Notes under the pieces: generated by a model
The model's input: only the letters and a program-made list of their open reading frames with translations
The model's database searches: none
What the model was told of the DNA's origin: nothing
Origin: Lithospermum erythrorhizon
Taxonomy: Eukaryota > Streptophyta > Magnoliopsida > Boraginales > Boraginaceae
Assembly: GCA_019722365.1 (NCBI GenBank)
Contig: JADFUC010002237.1
Location: 1-64,000, forward strand
DNA: 64,000 nt
Reading direction: 5' to 3'
Program-made: the position numbers and the translations under genes
Shown here: one piece after another, positions 12,816-24,589 of the stretch
Layout of the letters: the number at the start of each line of letters is the position of its first letter
How positions within the stretch are numbered: position 1 is the first letter of the stretch

Positions 12816-13129
12816 GCTGGTTGTTACTCTTGTTACATTGATACATATATTGTTTTTATTATTCTTTCCAGTGCATTGATATAGTTTTGTGTTTGTTTTT
12901 AAGATAGTTGATAATTTTATTAGTAGTTTCTATTTGGTACATTGATAGTTTATATTTTTAGTAATTTTGATGATATTTAGATTGTTTATTATTTGAAGAT
13001 GTTTTAAGTTGATTACATAAATCCTGTGTGTGTGTTTGTAACGTGTTTGATTATGTATCTGTTCATGTTGTGTTGTGTTGGCGAAATGTTTTGCATTTGC
13101 AGGTGGTGTTGGGTGATGTTGAAAAAAGC

Positions 13130-13292
13130 GGACTTCTGCGTTGACAGAACAATAGTGTCGGGATAGCGTGGGAGCAGTGAGTGTCGGGATAGCGTCGGGA
13201 TAGAAAAGTCGATAATGGCGTCGGGTTGGCGTGAGTTCATATATTTTCCACATATTGGAGTCGGTCGCGCGTCGGGTTAGCGTCGGAAATTT
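13130..13292 (+). repeat. internal GCGTCGG array between CACTA genes
   Basis: At least seven GTCGGG or GCGTCGG units, for example GTGTCGGGATAGCGTCGGGA, in the gap between the two transposon genes. They are the same family as the terminal arrays although they lie almost 4 kb from the left end. Confidence 0.75.
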
Positions 13293-13839
13293 CTAAAAAT
13301 TTGATCCATCTTGAAATTAAGCTTTTTGGATTATTCATCCCAATACATATATTATATTTGAATAATTTTATGTAGCGATTGATATAGTATTGATTTACTT
13401 TGTCTTACTCATCAAGAACATTACATTCTTTAATGTTGAAGATATCTTAATGGTTTGTGTTTGAACATTGTGTATTGTATCTAATCATTGGAGAGCAAAA
13501 TCATCTTTACGTAGGAGGTTGTGTTTGTGGACGTATAACGGCATTACTTGCTCCGAGATATTATCGTGTTCAGCGTATATCATAATGCTTGATTTAATTT
13601 TCCATTTAACATGATAGAACACAAATAGCGACTAATATTATCATTACAGCCATTTAATCATTGGGCTTAAATAATCTTTATGTAGTCAATGGCAATACCC
13701 AATTATAATGTAAATACGATGGATTGGCAAATATATGTAGATGTTAGCATCGGTATGGCGTCGGGCCAGGCAGCCTTGACGTGATATATTATTTATAATT
13801 CAATAATAACGACCTACGCTTGACCCGACTCCATGTTCG
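13293..13839. other. spacer between CACTA genes
   Basis: AT-rich spacer. It holds a small extra group of units near 13745-13770 (ATGGCGTCGGGCC) and one in the opposite orientation near 13812-13830. No coding segment was recognised. Confidence 0.5.
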
Positions 13840-13847
13840 TATATAAG
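13840..13847 (+). promoter_or_regulatory. TATA box of TNP2 gene
   Basis: TATATAAG upstream of a short leader exon. The leader intron would start at CCAAG|GTAATT near 13926 and end at TTTTTAG near 14046, just before the ATG at 14052. Confidence 0.5.
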
Positions 13848-14051
13848 CAACATATCGAAATAGAAAACCGCCCGTCCCACTTTCTATTCGGGCAAGCCTC
13901 ATTTCTACCAATTTTGACATCCAAGGTAATTTTGTTATCTGACTTAGTTTTCCGATAAATCCTGTTGTTTAATTGTTATTCTTTGCTTAATTAGTTGTTA
14001 ATACATGAGTAGTAAGTATATGTGTGGGTATAAATTTTAATTTTAGGTAAA

Positions 14052-17000
14052 ATGTCGGAGGATCGTTCTTGGATGTATACAAATCGTTATCGACGCGATG
14101 GACAATTGAAAAATTCATATTTGTTAAATTTGATGAAGTTTATGGATGTTGCTGAAAACTATTATTCCGAAAATGGTTTTGCGGGGATAAGATGTCCGTG
14201 TAGGAGGTGTCGAAATACATTGTAGGATTGATGTTGAGTTCCATTTGAACTTTCTAACGGGTTTGTTACTGATTACTACTGTAGGTGTATGCATGGTGAG
14301 AATATTGTTAGGCATTCATGATGAACAAGTGGGGACGTCTTATGATCCTCAAAATGATGTTTTATGATCAACAAGTGGGGACGTCTTATGATCCTCAGAA
14401 CAATGTTTATGAAGAAGATGATGAGGATGTAGGTGGAGATCGAAATCAGTATATCTTGGCGTGGTTGCGGATGAGTGCAAACTTACGTGATGGTGAAATT
14501 CAGGGGTACTCTACTGAACAACAAAGTGGTATTAGAGAGGACCCAAATCCCGGAGCGAGAGCGTACTCTGAGTATTAGGGCTACAAACCAACACGTTATG
14601 GGATGGTTCTTGTGGGTGATAAGTTATGACATTTCAATTGGATTGCTTTGAAGTCAGTCGCAAATATATAAAAATATTTCCAACGTTAGTTTCCTTAATC
14701 AAAAAGCGACTCAATCCCAATGACGGAGAGAACATACCGAATGATTTCTATGAGGCAAAAAGATTGTTGACTCCTCTGTTCCTCCCAAAACAGAAAATTG
14801 ATGCATGTGTTAATAATTGCATCTTGTTTTACAAAGAGTATGAAAGCGATGATAGGTGTCCGGTTTGTGATGAGAATAGGTTCGAGGAAAGAAAGAGGGG
14901 ACAACGCAAGCTTATAGCGCGGAAGGTTTTGATATACTTACCTCTAGCGCCGCGTTTACAACGGTTGTATATGTCGGGAAGGCAGTACCGCGACATGATA
15001 TGGCGTGAGCTCAAGCGGATGATGGATAGATGGCGCATCCGAGGATGGCGCTGGCTTGTCGAAGCAACTTTGATGTAACATATCGAAATTTTCATCGGGC
15101 CGAAATGTTCGTATTGGGTTGTGTTCGATGGTTTCAGATCCTTTTAGCAGGATTCGGACATGATACTCTTCTTAGACGGTGATAAATACATTGTATATAA
15201 TTTCACCGGATTGTGCATGAAGGAGCCATATTTGTTCTTATCCCTAATTATACCTGGGCCAAATAATCCTGGGAGAGATATTGATGTTTTCCTCAGACCC
15301 TTGATTGATGAGTTGAAGGTTTTGTGGAATACTGGTATTGAGACATTTGATAAATATAAGCGGATAGAACTGACATGAGTTGCTTTGATGTGAATGATTG
15401 CTTAATTTTTTCACTGCATATGGGATATATCGGATGGAGTACATAATAGTAAGTTAGCATGTCCATATTGTATATAAGAATACTAGAGTCGTTTAAATGC
15501 AGGGAGGTCGGAAGCATTGTTGGTTTATTTGTCGCATACTTTCTACACTTGTTGGCCATCGGTTTAAGGAGGCCAGACATGCATTTATGAGAAATCAGCA
15601 TTATCATACCACGCAATGACAAAGCGACTTGATGGTAATAAGATTATATCGGCCAGATTTACTTTGTTAGATCGATGTCTTTGGGAAAAAAAAACAAAGC
15701 GAGAACATAGGGCCAGGGGTATAGCATTGAACCACCAGGCCAGTGCGAAGAGTATATTACGGGAGTTGGAGTTATTGGCCGACGAACAAATCGGACACAA
15801 TATCCAACTTCAGCTACAGGAAAAAACAATGTTGAAAAATGCATTACATACGGTAATGGATGTTGTAGGGAAAACAAAAAATGGCGAGAGAGCGAGATTG
15901 AAGTGGCATTCATTGTTGTAGACCAGCTTGTCTGCGTAGTACGTATAGTAGGTGGGAGAGGGTCGAACCAAGAGCGACTTACCACTTTAAACCACGGATC
16001 AAAAATTTAGGAAATGGTTGTCCATTTCACAGGTTACCCGATGGATATCTTGAACATTGCGGATGTGCGGGGAATGTGAAGACTTGACGAGTGAAAATCA
16101 CGACATGCATATTGTGCGAGAAATTACTTCCGTAGGACTTAGCCACGTCTGGGCGATGACATATGGGAAACCATTACAGAGTGGTGCTTTTTCTTTCGTG
16201 ATATTTCAGCGGCCCGACTCTTGCGTGGGTTATGTACAACAGCTTGGGCGTAACATTGTTGAGATAATTTGCAAGATGGAGAGGTTATTTCCACCTGCAT
16301 TTTTCGATGTGATGGAGCATCTACCAATACATTTGCCATATGAAGCTTTTCATGGAGGTCCCATGCGATATAGATGGATGTACCACTTTTTGAGTGAGTG
16401 AGTATTTCACTTTATTTCAATTTTATAATATGTTATATGTTTAATCATCTAACTAATATATATATTCTAGTGTTTGTAGCTTTTAGGAGGGTTGAAGAAA
16501 ATGGTGAGACAAAAGGCACGTGTTGAAGGGTCAATATGTGAGGCATATTTGGTCAAAGAGGTTTCGAACTTCTGTTCCATGTACTTCGAGGAAGGAATAG
16601 AAACTAACTTAAATCGGCCTAGGAGGCACGATGTACCAAATCAACCGGAAGACCCAACACGTTTGCCGTTGTTTCGTTATCGGGGCGTGCTTGCGTTTGT
16701 GGTGAAATATAGATACTGGATGGAGAATGAAGAATACACACGCAGCTTCGTACGCATATTCTTTGCACTTTGAGAGTACAAGAACATCTCCAGTAAGTGT
16801 GTATTTAAAATTTAAATTGATTACTTGATACGATATAGTTGTTAACTAAACAAATAACATTTCCTCCTAGGTACTACCATGAATACCTTGACGAGTTGGA
16901 TCTGAGTCGACGGTGGAACAAAAGAAATCGAGACGTGACCAACAATTTCGGTGAATGGTTTTGTGAACTTTGAGATGATCACGATTGACAATCTTTCTCC

Positions 17001-17714
17001 TACATACAATTTCATTAGGCCCGCTCCAGTAATCAAAAGGTACAAAGGCTAATACATCCCAACGGGTACTACTTTGACATCGAGACAGGCGATGATAATA
17101 GAACCACTTGATAGCGAAGTTTGTGTCGAGGTTCTCTTCAGGAGATGAAGACAGTATTGACTACTATGGTGTGATTGAGGAGATTTGGGAGTTGACGTAC
17201 GGCTACACCCACGACAAAGTTGTACTCTTCAAGTGTTTCTGGTTTGATACCAGCAAGTGGATGCAGGTGCATCCGAAGAATGGGATGGTTCAAATCAAAC
17301 ACAACTCCAGAGGTTCTAAAGATGATCCGTTTATCTAGCGTCAGCGAGCCTTGTGAAGTATACTATCTTCGTTATGTCTCGACCCGGACATAAGTAGTAG
17401 CATGTACTTAATGAAAATGAATGCTAGAAGCGAGTTGATTGGACTCATATGCGAGAATTTGGATTTGTCGCTTTGAATGCGAAGATGTCTTCGAAGAAGC
17501 GGCGACCTCCGCCCGTTACTTTATGTGGAATCAGGCCGATGATGTTGACATTATTGAAAGGGGCTTCGTTGTGTGGAGAGGGCGGTATGTTGCGAGAATA
17601 CTTGATAGCTCGAGCTTCAGTATCACAGCGTTGGACTACCCCCATGAGGGCCCGATGACTCGGAGCGAGGAACTATTTGGAAAAGCCTTCGAAAAACGAA
17701 AGATCATCGAATGA
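14052..17714 (+). pseudogene. TNP2-type CACTA transposase, broken
   Basis: Main transposase gene of the element, which would cut and join element ends. Starts MSEDRSWMYTNRYRRDGQL, the Transpos_assoc domain, followed by a CPCRRC zinc-ligand motif. The TNP2 domain spans about 14640-15900 (ACVNNCILFYKEYE, then CPVCDENRF; later NNPGRDIDVFLRPLIDEL and KRLDGNKI). The DUF4218-like domain is at 16060-16770 (MERLFPPAFFDVMEHLPIHL, then KARVEGSICEAYLVKEVSNF). The DUF4216-like domain is at 17100-17400 (YYGVIEEIWEL, then FKCFWFD). Introns appear near 16400-16480 and 16795-16870. Stops and frameshifts occur within every domain, so no full protein can be made. Domain order matches intact plant TNP2 proteins. 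Confidence 0.85.
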
Positions 17715-17939
17715 AGATTAGGAGTAAAAATGTTTTCATTTATAATTTTTATTTAATAATTAATTATATTAAACTACGTATTGAAATGTAAATTTATGTG
17801 TTGTATTTTTGTGTTTGTTGTGCATGATATTGAGTTACGTAAATGTGGCCAAATGTCTTTGGTACATTCTCATGTAATGACATAAATGCGGGGGTTTGTT
17901 TTGTAAAAGCGCATCTTTTTTTTAGCTGAGGTCACTTTT

Positions 17940-18125
17940 AGGGTCGGGATAGTGAGGGGTGGCGTCGGTGTTCTGCGAGAAATTTTTACGGATTTAGAGT
18001 CGAGAGTTGGCGTCGGGCATGGCGAGTTTTCCAATTCCAGTTCAGCTCACGTTTTACGAGGGAAATTCAAATTATATGAAAAGTTGAGGCGTCGGTTAAG
18101 CGTCTTGTTGGCGTCGGCTTCCCGT
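17940..18125 (+). repeat. GCGTCGG array after TNP2
   Basis: Scattered units (GTCGGGATAG, GGCGTCGGTG, GGCGTCGGGCATGGCG, GTTGGCGTCGG) just downstream of the transposase gene. A second array follows closer to the right end. Confidence 0.65.
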
Positions 18126-18660
18126 CTGAGTGCAGAGGCCAGTTCTTTAAATATCACACATACATATCGATTCATTTCGTTCTCTTTTTCACAGAGTATT
18201 ATTCTGTCTTTTCTACTACATTTTAATTAATTCCGATTATTTACTCATCTACTTACCATATTCATTTATTATAATTTCTAACTGTTTAATTTAATTGTAA
18301 GTCACTTCAAAAGAGGTAATTTGTTCCATAATTATTTGTATTATTACTAACTTTTTAATTTGCATTTTATACGTGACTTAAATGCATTCTTCACAATTTT
18401 AAATTAATTAGATTCTAATATTTTATATTTTGTTTTGTTATTTATTGTTTCTTTGTGTTATTTGTATTTTTGTTTGTTTGTATTTGTGTTTTTGTGTTAT
18501 TGTGTTTTGTTTTGTGTTATTTGTGCTTGTAACAAAGTTTTATTATTATTATGTTTCTTTGTATTTTTTTTTGGATATTTGTAATATGTTTTTTTGGATA
18601 TTTTTGTTGTGATTGAGATTGTATGAACTGGGAATATTAAGATTGTATGGATTGGGAATA
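18126..18660. other. T-rich spacer in CACTA element
   Basis: Low-complexity T/A/G-rich sequence with many TTTGTGTT words. No coding potential was recognised; the open frame at 18430-18612 is compositional. Confidence 0.6.
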
Positions 18661-19160
18661 TAGATAGCGTCGGATCTTCCTTATTACATTTTGCGATATC
18701 TGGATGGGTTTTTCAGCACAGGTACTTGAGAACTAGCGTCGGGTTAGCGTCGGTCTTTCAAATAAATAAGTCACTTGACTAGCGTCGGGATGGAGTCGGG
18801 ATACAAATAAAAAAATTTACTAACCTCGGGTTAAGCGTCGGGGGTATGGAGGCGGGTCAAATTAAATCAAAAATTAAATAAAACTTTGGAGTCGGTTTGC
18901 CATCGGAAAAAATTAAATAAATATAAATTAAATAAAAGTTAGCGTCGGGTTAGCATCGGGTTAAATTAAATCAAAAATAAATTAATTAAATGTTGGAATT
19001 AGGGTTGGGCGTCGATTGTGAGTCGATAAAGCCCGTACTCAAATCGAGCTTCTTAGTGTCGGGGTTTGGCATCGGAGTGCAATTAGCGTCGAAAATATAG
19101 AGTCGGAAGTTTCCCGATTCTAGCCGGCCAAGTTCTCCAGCGTCGGATTTCCCCGGCTTA
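18661..19160 (+). repeat. CACTA right subterminal GCGTCGG array
   Basis: More than a dozen GCGTCGG-type units separated by AAATTAAAT-rich spacers, ending about 30 bp from the right terminus. Denser and longer than the left array. Confidence 0.75.
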
Positions 19161-19183
19161 TTTGTAAATCGATTTCAGTAGTG

Positions 19184-19186
19184 GAA
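19184..19186. repeat. target site duplication, right
   Basis: GAA directly after CAGTAGTG; matches the left copy. Confidence 0.7.
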
Positions 19187-20690
19187 TAATGGTTAAAGGA
19201 TATATTTTTTTTTAATTGGGATGATGCAATAAGTTAATTATTGTGATGAGATGTGGAGGTTTGGATTTTTTAGAATTGAGTAATGGATATGGAAGATTTT
19301 AAATGTAGAATATATTATATAATTAAAGTTAGTCTAAGAGTATGAAGAGTAATGTTGTCACAAACATTTCATCATTCTGGTAGAAATTTTTCTGACAGTA
19401 TATAGCATTCACGTTTCATAAAATTAAATTTATCTAGCATCGTATAATTAAGCTAGTTATTGATAATTGAAGTTGGTGAAAACGAAAATGTCTTTCTGTT
19501 AGATTATTTTGTTCTCTTCCATTCATGTATCACATTTGATTGAGATGCGGTGAGTAACAATAGATTATGCAATGAAAAATACAACTAGATAACTCGACAT
19601 CAAGGGTTTATAATCTTTATTCTTAATTGAAGGTTTTATTTATGTGTTTCTTTTTTTTTTGATTGGGTATCATAGTGTGTGTTCTGGAGAGAGTTGTTCA
19701 TAATTTATCACATTTCTTGAGCGGTTATCAATGGGCTTTGACAATCATTTTTGTTTGTAGAAAGAATTGACAGTTCGTTAGTTGAATTTTGAAATGTGTG
19801 TAGGCAAATAAGAGAATTGCTCTTCTATTGGTACGGAAGAAGTAATCACAAATAATATTGAGTTGAATGTAAACTCTTCTAATTATTAATCCAACGAAGA
19901 GTTGAACTAAAATATCTCCAAAGTCAATCTCAACTCAAAGTCATGCACACTTAATTCTTCCCATATGGTCACTTTGAAATATTCTAATCTAGTTTAGAAT
20001 GTACTTTAGAACCACCCTATGACATAATAATGGTTCCAGGTAACTCAGATAAGCTGGACATGATTTAGCAATCTACAATAATAGCTCATGGACTGTTTCT
20101 GCTCTTAATTGCTTTAAAAAAACACCCTATAAAAAGTGCAGTCACATTCCTTTCTATCATCTGAAGAAGAGAAAGCAAATGAAAAAGGTAGCACCATGGT
20201 AGATCCTGCATAAAATTGTCACAAAATCGAAGTAATTGCACAAAAATTAAACTACATGCAATGATGCAATATGTATATTCACCAATGGTGGCAAAATCAG
20301 AATTTTTTATTAGGAAAGAAGTACATATATGCATAAAAATTTAAAGAGAACAAAAACTTGGCCAATATTATGTATGATATCATTACCAGTAACCTAATTG
20401 TGATGTAATAAAACCAAATTACATGCTATAAGTACCATCCTTAACAATATTAGTGTTATACAAACAAATTACATGATATAAGTACTATTTCCTCCGGATT
20501 TTTTTAGTTGTCATTTTAGCATAATTTTTTTGTTTTAAAATAGTTATCATTCTAGTATAATAAATTGTATTTTTACATTTTTAATGTACTTTTTTATTAT
20601 ATTTTGCAAAATCAAAATTTACGATTAGGGATGAATTTCATATGCATAGAAATTTAAAGAAACCGAAATAATATTCAATCCCATGGATTC
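19187..20690. other. intergenic AT-rich DNA
   Basis: Spacer between the CACTA element and the 3' end of the glycosyltransferase gene. Near 20488 a TTTCCTCCGGATTTTTTTAG stretch resembles one end of a Stowaway-like MITE, but no matching second end was found. No gene was recognised. Confidence 0.5.
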
Positions 20691-20698
20691 TTTGATCT

Positions 20699-22162
20699 TC
20701 AGGCAATATTATCTATGATATCATTAATCAATAACCCAATTGTATTGTAAGAGGATCCACCCTCCATAACTGCTTGTCTACTCTTTACTTTCATATCCTT
20801 CACTTTATTCCTCATGACTTCAATCTCCTGACCTTCCATTTCCATCATCTTCCTTATCCCAATTTCAATCTCATCTGCACTAACAAAACTCAAACTATTT
20901 CCATGAAAATCAGTCCTGAAGTCGATTTTAATATCCATAGCAATTCCCAACTCTTTCACCAACTGAAAAGCATTCAGTTGTTGCTCTGCATACAATGGCC
21001 ATGTCCCCATTAGCACTCCAGACCATACACTCTCCAATGTCGAATTCCACCCGCAATGGGAAACGAACCCGCCCACTGCCGGGTGGGACAAGACCGTCAT
21101 CTGGGGTGCCCACCCGATAACTCTCCCGATGTCTTTAGTCCTTTCCAAGAACCCTTCAGGTAACACCTCCTCAGGATTTGCCAGGTCTGCTGGAATCTTC
21201 AATTCCCCGGTTTTCGGGCGCATCCTTAACGCCCATAAAAACCTCTGCTCACTTCTCTCCAAAGCAATAGCTATTTCCTTAACTTGCTTCTCATCAAAGG
21301 ACCCCATACTCCCAAAGCACAAGAACACAACTGAACATGGAGGCTGCAAATCAAGCCAACTAATTATTTTCTCATATTTGTCTTCCTCATTCTTTAAGCT
21401 GTTGCTGTTTTGTAAGTTCAAAACAGGCCCTACTGGATAAACAGGGGGATTCTTCCCCCGAAACAGAGCTTGAACCGCGAAAGGTTCAAGCTCTGTCAAA
21501 GTATTGATGATGATTCCCTTCACATCTCTTCTAAGATTTCTTCCAATGTGCACTATCATGTCATGTCCAACTCCTCCCTCCCTCATTACCGAAGGAAAGG
21601 CGCCAATGGGCACCGGATTCTCAAACCCTGGAATCGAAAACACAGCATTCGAGTCCTTGTACAAAGAAGTCGAGTCCTGATCATGCTCATCCACTTGTTC
21701 TTGAATATAAAATGTCAAATTAAGCGTCGATGCACCAGATGTGAAAAAAGCATATGTTGGTAGTCCAAATTCATTAGCAACTTCAATCATTGGGGTGCAA
21801 AACATATCAATCACAAAGCCACCAATCTTATGATGTTGGCAAGTGGACAAACGTTCTGAAACAATGTTTCTAACATGAGTTTTATGGATTTCGATAAGCT
21901 TGATCAAGAACAAGCCACCTTGAGGTTTGTTTTGCATGAGTTCTTTCACAGCATCATCTTGAGGGAGGTCTAGAAGTTGCAAACGTGGAATATTTATAGA
22001 GTTTACATCTGTTTTGGTTTCTAGTATGGGTAGCTTCATTAAGAGAATTGTAACAGATAATCTTTCATCTCTATCTAGAAGTATTTTTGCCATTTCTATG
22101 GCTGAGAATAGGTGGCCTGCTCCTGGTGAAGGGATGAAGATAAGCTCTACTAACTTTTCCAT
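20699..22162 (-). CDS. UDP-glycosyltransferase, UGT71-like
   Basis: Intact single-exon gene for a 487-residue family 1 glycosyltransferase, the usual length. These cytosolic enzymes move a sugar, usually glucose from UDP-glucose, to hydroxyl groups of plant metabolites such as flavonoids, terpenoids or hormones. The catalytic histidine is His17 in PSPGAGHL and its partner aspartate is Asp119 in GGFVIDMF. The PSPG sugar-donor box covers about residues 351-394, starting WAPQ, with HCGWNST and ending PLYAEQ; the following Gln395 favours glucose. Overall wording (SVVFLCFGSMGSFDEKQVKE, FLWALR) is closest to the UGT71 group. Inside the PSPG box Leu384 replaces the usual proline of the SGVP motif. 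The start is the first ATG and lies correctly before the family N-terminus. Substrate cannot be deduced. Confidence 0.95.
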   Translation of the reverse strand: MEKLVELIFIPSPGAGHLFSAIEMAKILLDRDERLSVTILLMKLPILETKTDVNSINIPRLQLLDLPQDDAVKELMQNKPQGGLFLIKLIEIHKTHVRNIVSERLSTCQHHKIGGFVIDMFCTPMIEVANEFGLPTYAFFTSGASTLNLTFYIQEQVDEHDQDSTSLYKDSNAVFSIPGFENPVPIGAFPSVMREGGVGHDMIVHIGRNLRRDVKGIIINTLTELEPFAVQALFRGKNPPVYPVGPVLNLQNSNSLKNEEDKYEKIISWLDLQPPCSVVFLCFGSMGSFDEKQVKEIAIALERSEQRFLWALRMRPKTGELKIPADLANPEEVLPEGFLERTKDIGRVIGWAPQMTVLSHPAVGGFVSHCGWNSTLESVWSGVLMGTWPLYAEQQLNAFQLVKELGIAMDIKIDFRTDFHGNSLSFVSADEIEIGIRKMMEMEGQEIEVMRNKVKDMKVKSRQAVMEGGSSYNTIGLLINDIIDNIA

Positions 22163-22700
22163 TTTCTTGGAGGATTGTACTACTTTGTTTCCAGCTCCAT
22201 TATTTATGGTTTGCTTCTAGGTCGGTTAGCCAAGCCTGATTGAACTTTGGTATGTTCGATTCGACTCGATTTCACGTTTGAATCGTGAAAATGGAGTTCG
22301 ACTTGATTGACTCGTATACTTCATTCTTAGCATGGTTTGAAAAATAATACTTCCTTCATTTCGATTTAATTAATTATGTATTAAAAGAAATTATTTCATT
22401 ATAATTAATCAATTAGTTGAAATTAAAAAATTTAACATTCGATGTTATATTGAATTGAGTTTCGAGTGTTTTAAGCTGTACAAAGTCATATTCGTAATTC
22501 GTCATTGCTGACACACAGTTTCAATAAATGCTTGATGTATCAGTATATCAGATACCATTATGATAGCATATTCAAAGATTTCACTTTTGTCATCCAAATT
22601 ATATACCTGCCACAATTATCTTATCTTGTGGCTCTAAGCAATCTGTCACTTATTAGGTCCATGTGTTTGTCTTATGTACAAAAAAACGATATCACTATTA
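22163..22700. other. upstream region of glycosyltransferase gene
   Basis: AT-rich promoter-side sequence for the reverse-strand gene. A reverse-strand ATAAATAA stretch near 22199-22206 could be a TATA box, about 40 bases before the ATG, but this is weak. No other features were recognised. Confidence 0.35.
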
Positions 22701-22702
22701 AC

Positions 22703-22960
22703 TAGGGATGGATATGAATCGGTCCCAATCGAATCCGGATCGAATAGAACTGAATATGCTTTTTTTAATATTATTCGGATTCGTATTCAGTACAAATATA
22801 AAAAATCTATCCGTATTCGATTCGATCCCTTATATAAATTATTCGATATTCGTTTCAATTTTTCGAATACTCGTATTCGATTCGGATTCAATACTCGTAT
22901 TCGATTCGTTATTATATTTCGTTATTTGAATTCGGTTTCGAATTCGAAGTTGTCAAGTTA
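22703..22960. repeat. GATTCG/TATTCG-rich repeat block
   Basis: Starts TAGGGATGGATATGAATCGG, a form common at the ends of plant repeats. It continues with many short units of ATTCG, GATTCG and TATTCGATTCG on both strands. A related block in the opposite sense is at 30980-31215. Family unknown. Confidence 0.5.
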
Positions 22961-23494
22961 TTACTTTGGATTTGAGCATTCTTGAACTCAGTAACAAGAA
23001 TATAACTTCAAATTAACAAACTTAACAATCATTTGATAAATGAAATTTCAAATTAACAAAATTAACACATATAAATAACCCAAAGATTGTAAAATAGAAT
23101 TCTTAATTTAAAACAATTCTCAATTAATAACAATTATTGAAAATTTATAGCAATAATTCCAAAAAATAACATTAATTCGTATATTAAAACCACAAAGAGC
23201 ATAACGAAGGCCAAAAACACAGAATATGACAAAGGCAAGAAAAAGAAGTAAAGTCAAATATCAAAGATGAGATCTGAGACTTTGTTCACAATAGCAAAAA
23301 TCTATTTGACCAATTGAATGTTAACCATTCACATACAAATAACCTAAAGATTGACATGATTTTGCAGTTTGTCATTCATCGTAGATGATATGGCAGAGAG
23401 AAGACTGAATAGAGGTGGGGAAGCAAATAGTTGGATTGTAGTCTGATTGGGTCGGGTTGGGTTGGGACTTGGTAATGATGTGTTTTGGTGATGT
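22961..23494. other. AT-rich spacer
   Basis: No gene was recognised. The last part (23440-23470) has GGGTCGGGTTGGG words similar to the hAT subterminal region that follows. Confidence 0.5.
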
Positions 23495-23777
23495 TAGACG
23501 TGTCAAGGGGCCGGGCCGGGCAAATTGGCCTGAGATCGAGCCAGAGCCGATCGGGGTTCGAAGGCCGGATTACTAGGGCCGGGCATAAACTAATCTTTGG
23601 GACAGGTGTCATTGAAGTCAGGTGTCTAGAGGGGCACTTGCTAGTGTGAGTAACGTCAATTTAAGTCTGGCGTTGAGCAATTCTGAGAAATAAGAATAAA
23701 ACGTTAAAGCCGTGATCAGCGTGGTATGACGATCCTGGCTTATTTATATTTTACCGAGCGTTGGTGGCTGTATTATG

Positions 23778-23819
23778 AATAAACGTTACCACGTTTGATA
23801 AAACGTGGTAACGTTTATT
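23778..23819. repeat. perfect inverted repeat (19-bp arms, 4-base loop)
   Basis: Arms 23778-23796 and 23801-23819 are exact complements (AATAAACGTTACCACGTTT and its complement) around loop GATA. Both arms carry ACGTTTA/TAAACGT units of the hAT array. Confidence 0.9.
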
Positions 23820-24589
23820 CTTAAACGGTTAGTTTTATATCCGTTAGCGGCTAGCGTTACCGTTTATACTAACGTGGTAATGTTTATTCTGCGGATTCTT
23901 GACATTCCCACCATTATTGGCCTCTGTAAATAGGGAGGACCGCGAGCTTATTTTCTCACAATCCTAAGCAATCTAAACACAATCAAAGCGATTCTTGTAT
24001 ATTCATGGCGTGTGATAGAAATTAAATAATTTCTTTTTATAATCATAAGTATTCTTGATCGTAGTCAAAATGATATTTGATTAAATTAAAACCCAATCTC
24101 ATAGATCTCGAAAGCTTTGCCTTTGCTCAGTTCGGTATTCTCTATCTTTAAGTTGTTATTTGCTATATTATTTTGTTGTTTTTACATTTTATAATGGCCT
24201 ATGACCAATTAGTCTTTACGGTTAAAATAATCTTGTTAATTTAGAAGATGATGTACTTATTGAGTCCACACACCCTGATGGTGATCACGAGTAATAATGA
24301 GAGAAAAAAAGTTCATGGGTTTGGAACCACTTTGATGGCGTCGGAGTGAAACAAAAGGCAATTTATTGCATATTGTAAGATGGAATTAGTATGGAAAGCG
24401 GGAGGGGGCAAGGTGGTACACCGGTCATTTAAGGTAGACATAAATAACAAACATCAAATAACTAAGGATAGTGATTTCTGGGTGGGACGGGGTGTGCAAA
24501 GCAACAATTAATACTCAAACCTTTGGAAATTTTAGTTTTAATGAGTTTTTTTATAAAATTGGAGTCAAATGAAATTTGTAATTGGTAAT

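Larger units (their letters stand above)
9455..19183 (+). mobile_element. CACTA (En/Spm) DNA transposon, 9.7 kb, decayed
   Basis: Left end starts CACTCTTGGGAAA, a mutated CACTA terminus. The right end finishes TTTCAGTAGTG, whose complement is CACTACTGAAA. Both ends are flanked by GAA (9452-9454 and 19184-19186), the 3-bp duplication CACTA elements make. Subterminal regions carry many GCGTCGG or GCGTCGGGTTA units, the kind of array bound by TnpA-like proteins. Inside are a Transposase_24-type gene (10857-12815) and a TNP2-type transposase gene (14052-17714), both on the forward strand and both broken. The left TIR has lost the canonical CACTA pentamer. This is a relic of an autonomous element. 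Confidence 0.9.

Noticed and set aside
12490..12846. Overlapping open frames on both strands in GC-rich DNA
   Set aside because: They are shadows of the GC-rich last exon of the Transposase_24-type gene.
18430..18612. Open frame with Cys/Phe/Val-rich hydrophobic product
   Set aside because: It arises from T/G-rich low-complexity sequence inside the CACTA element; no start context or homology.
22674..22985. ORF rich in RIRF/IRI repeats
   Set aside because: It is the translation of the ATTCG simple-type repeat block.
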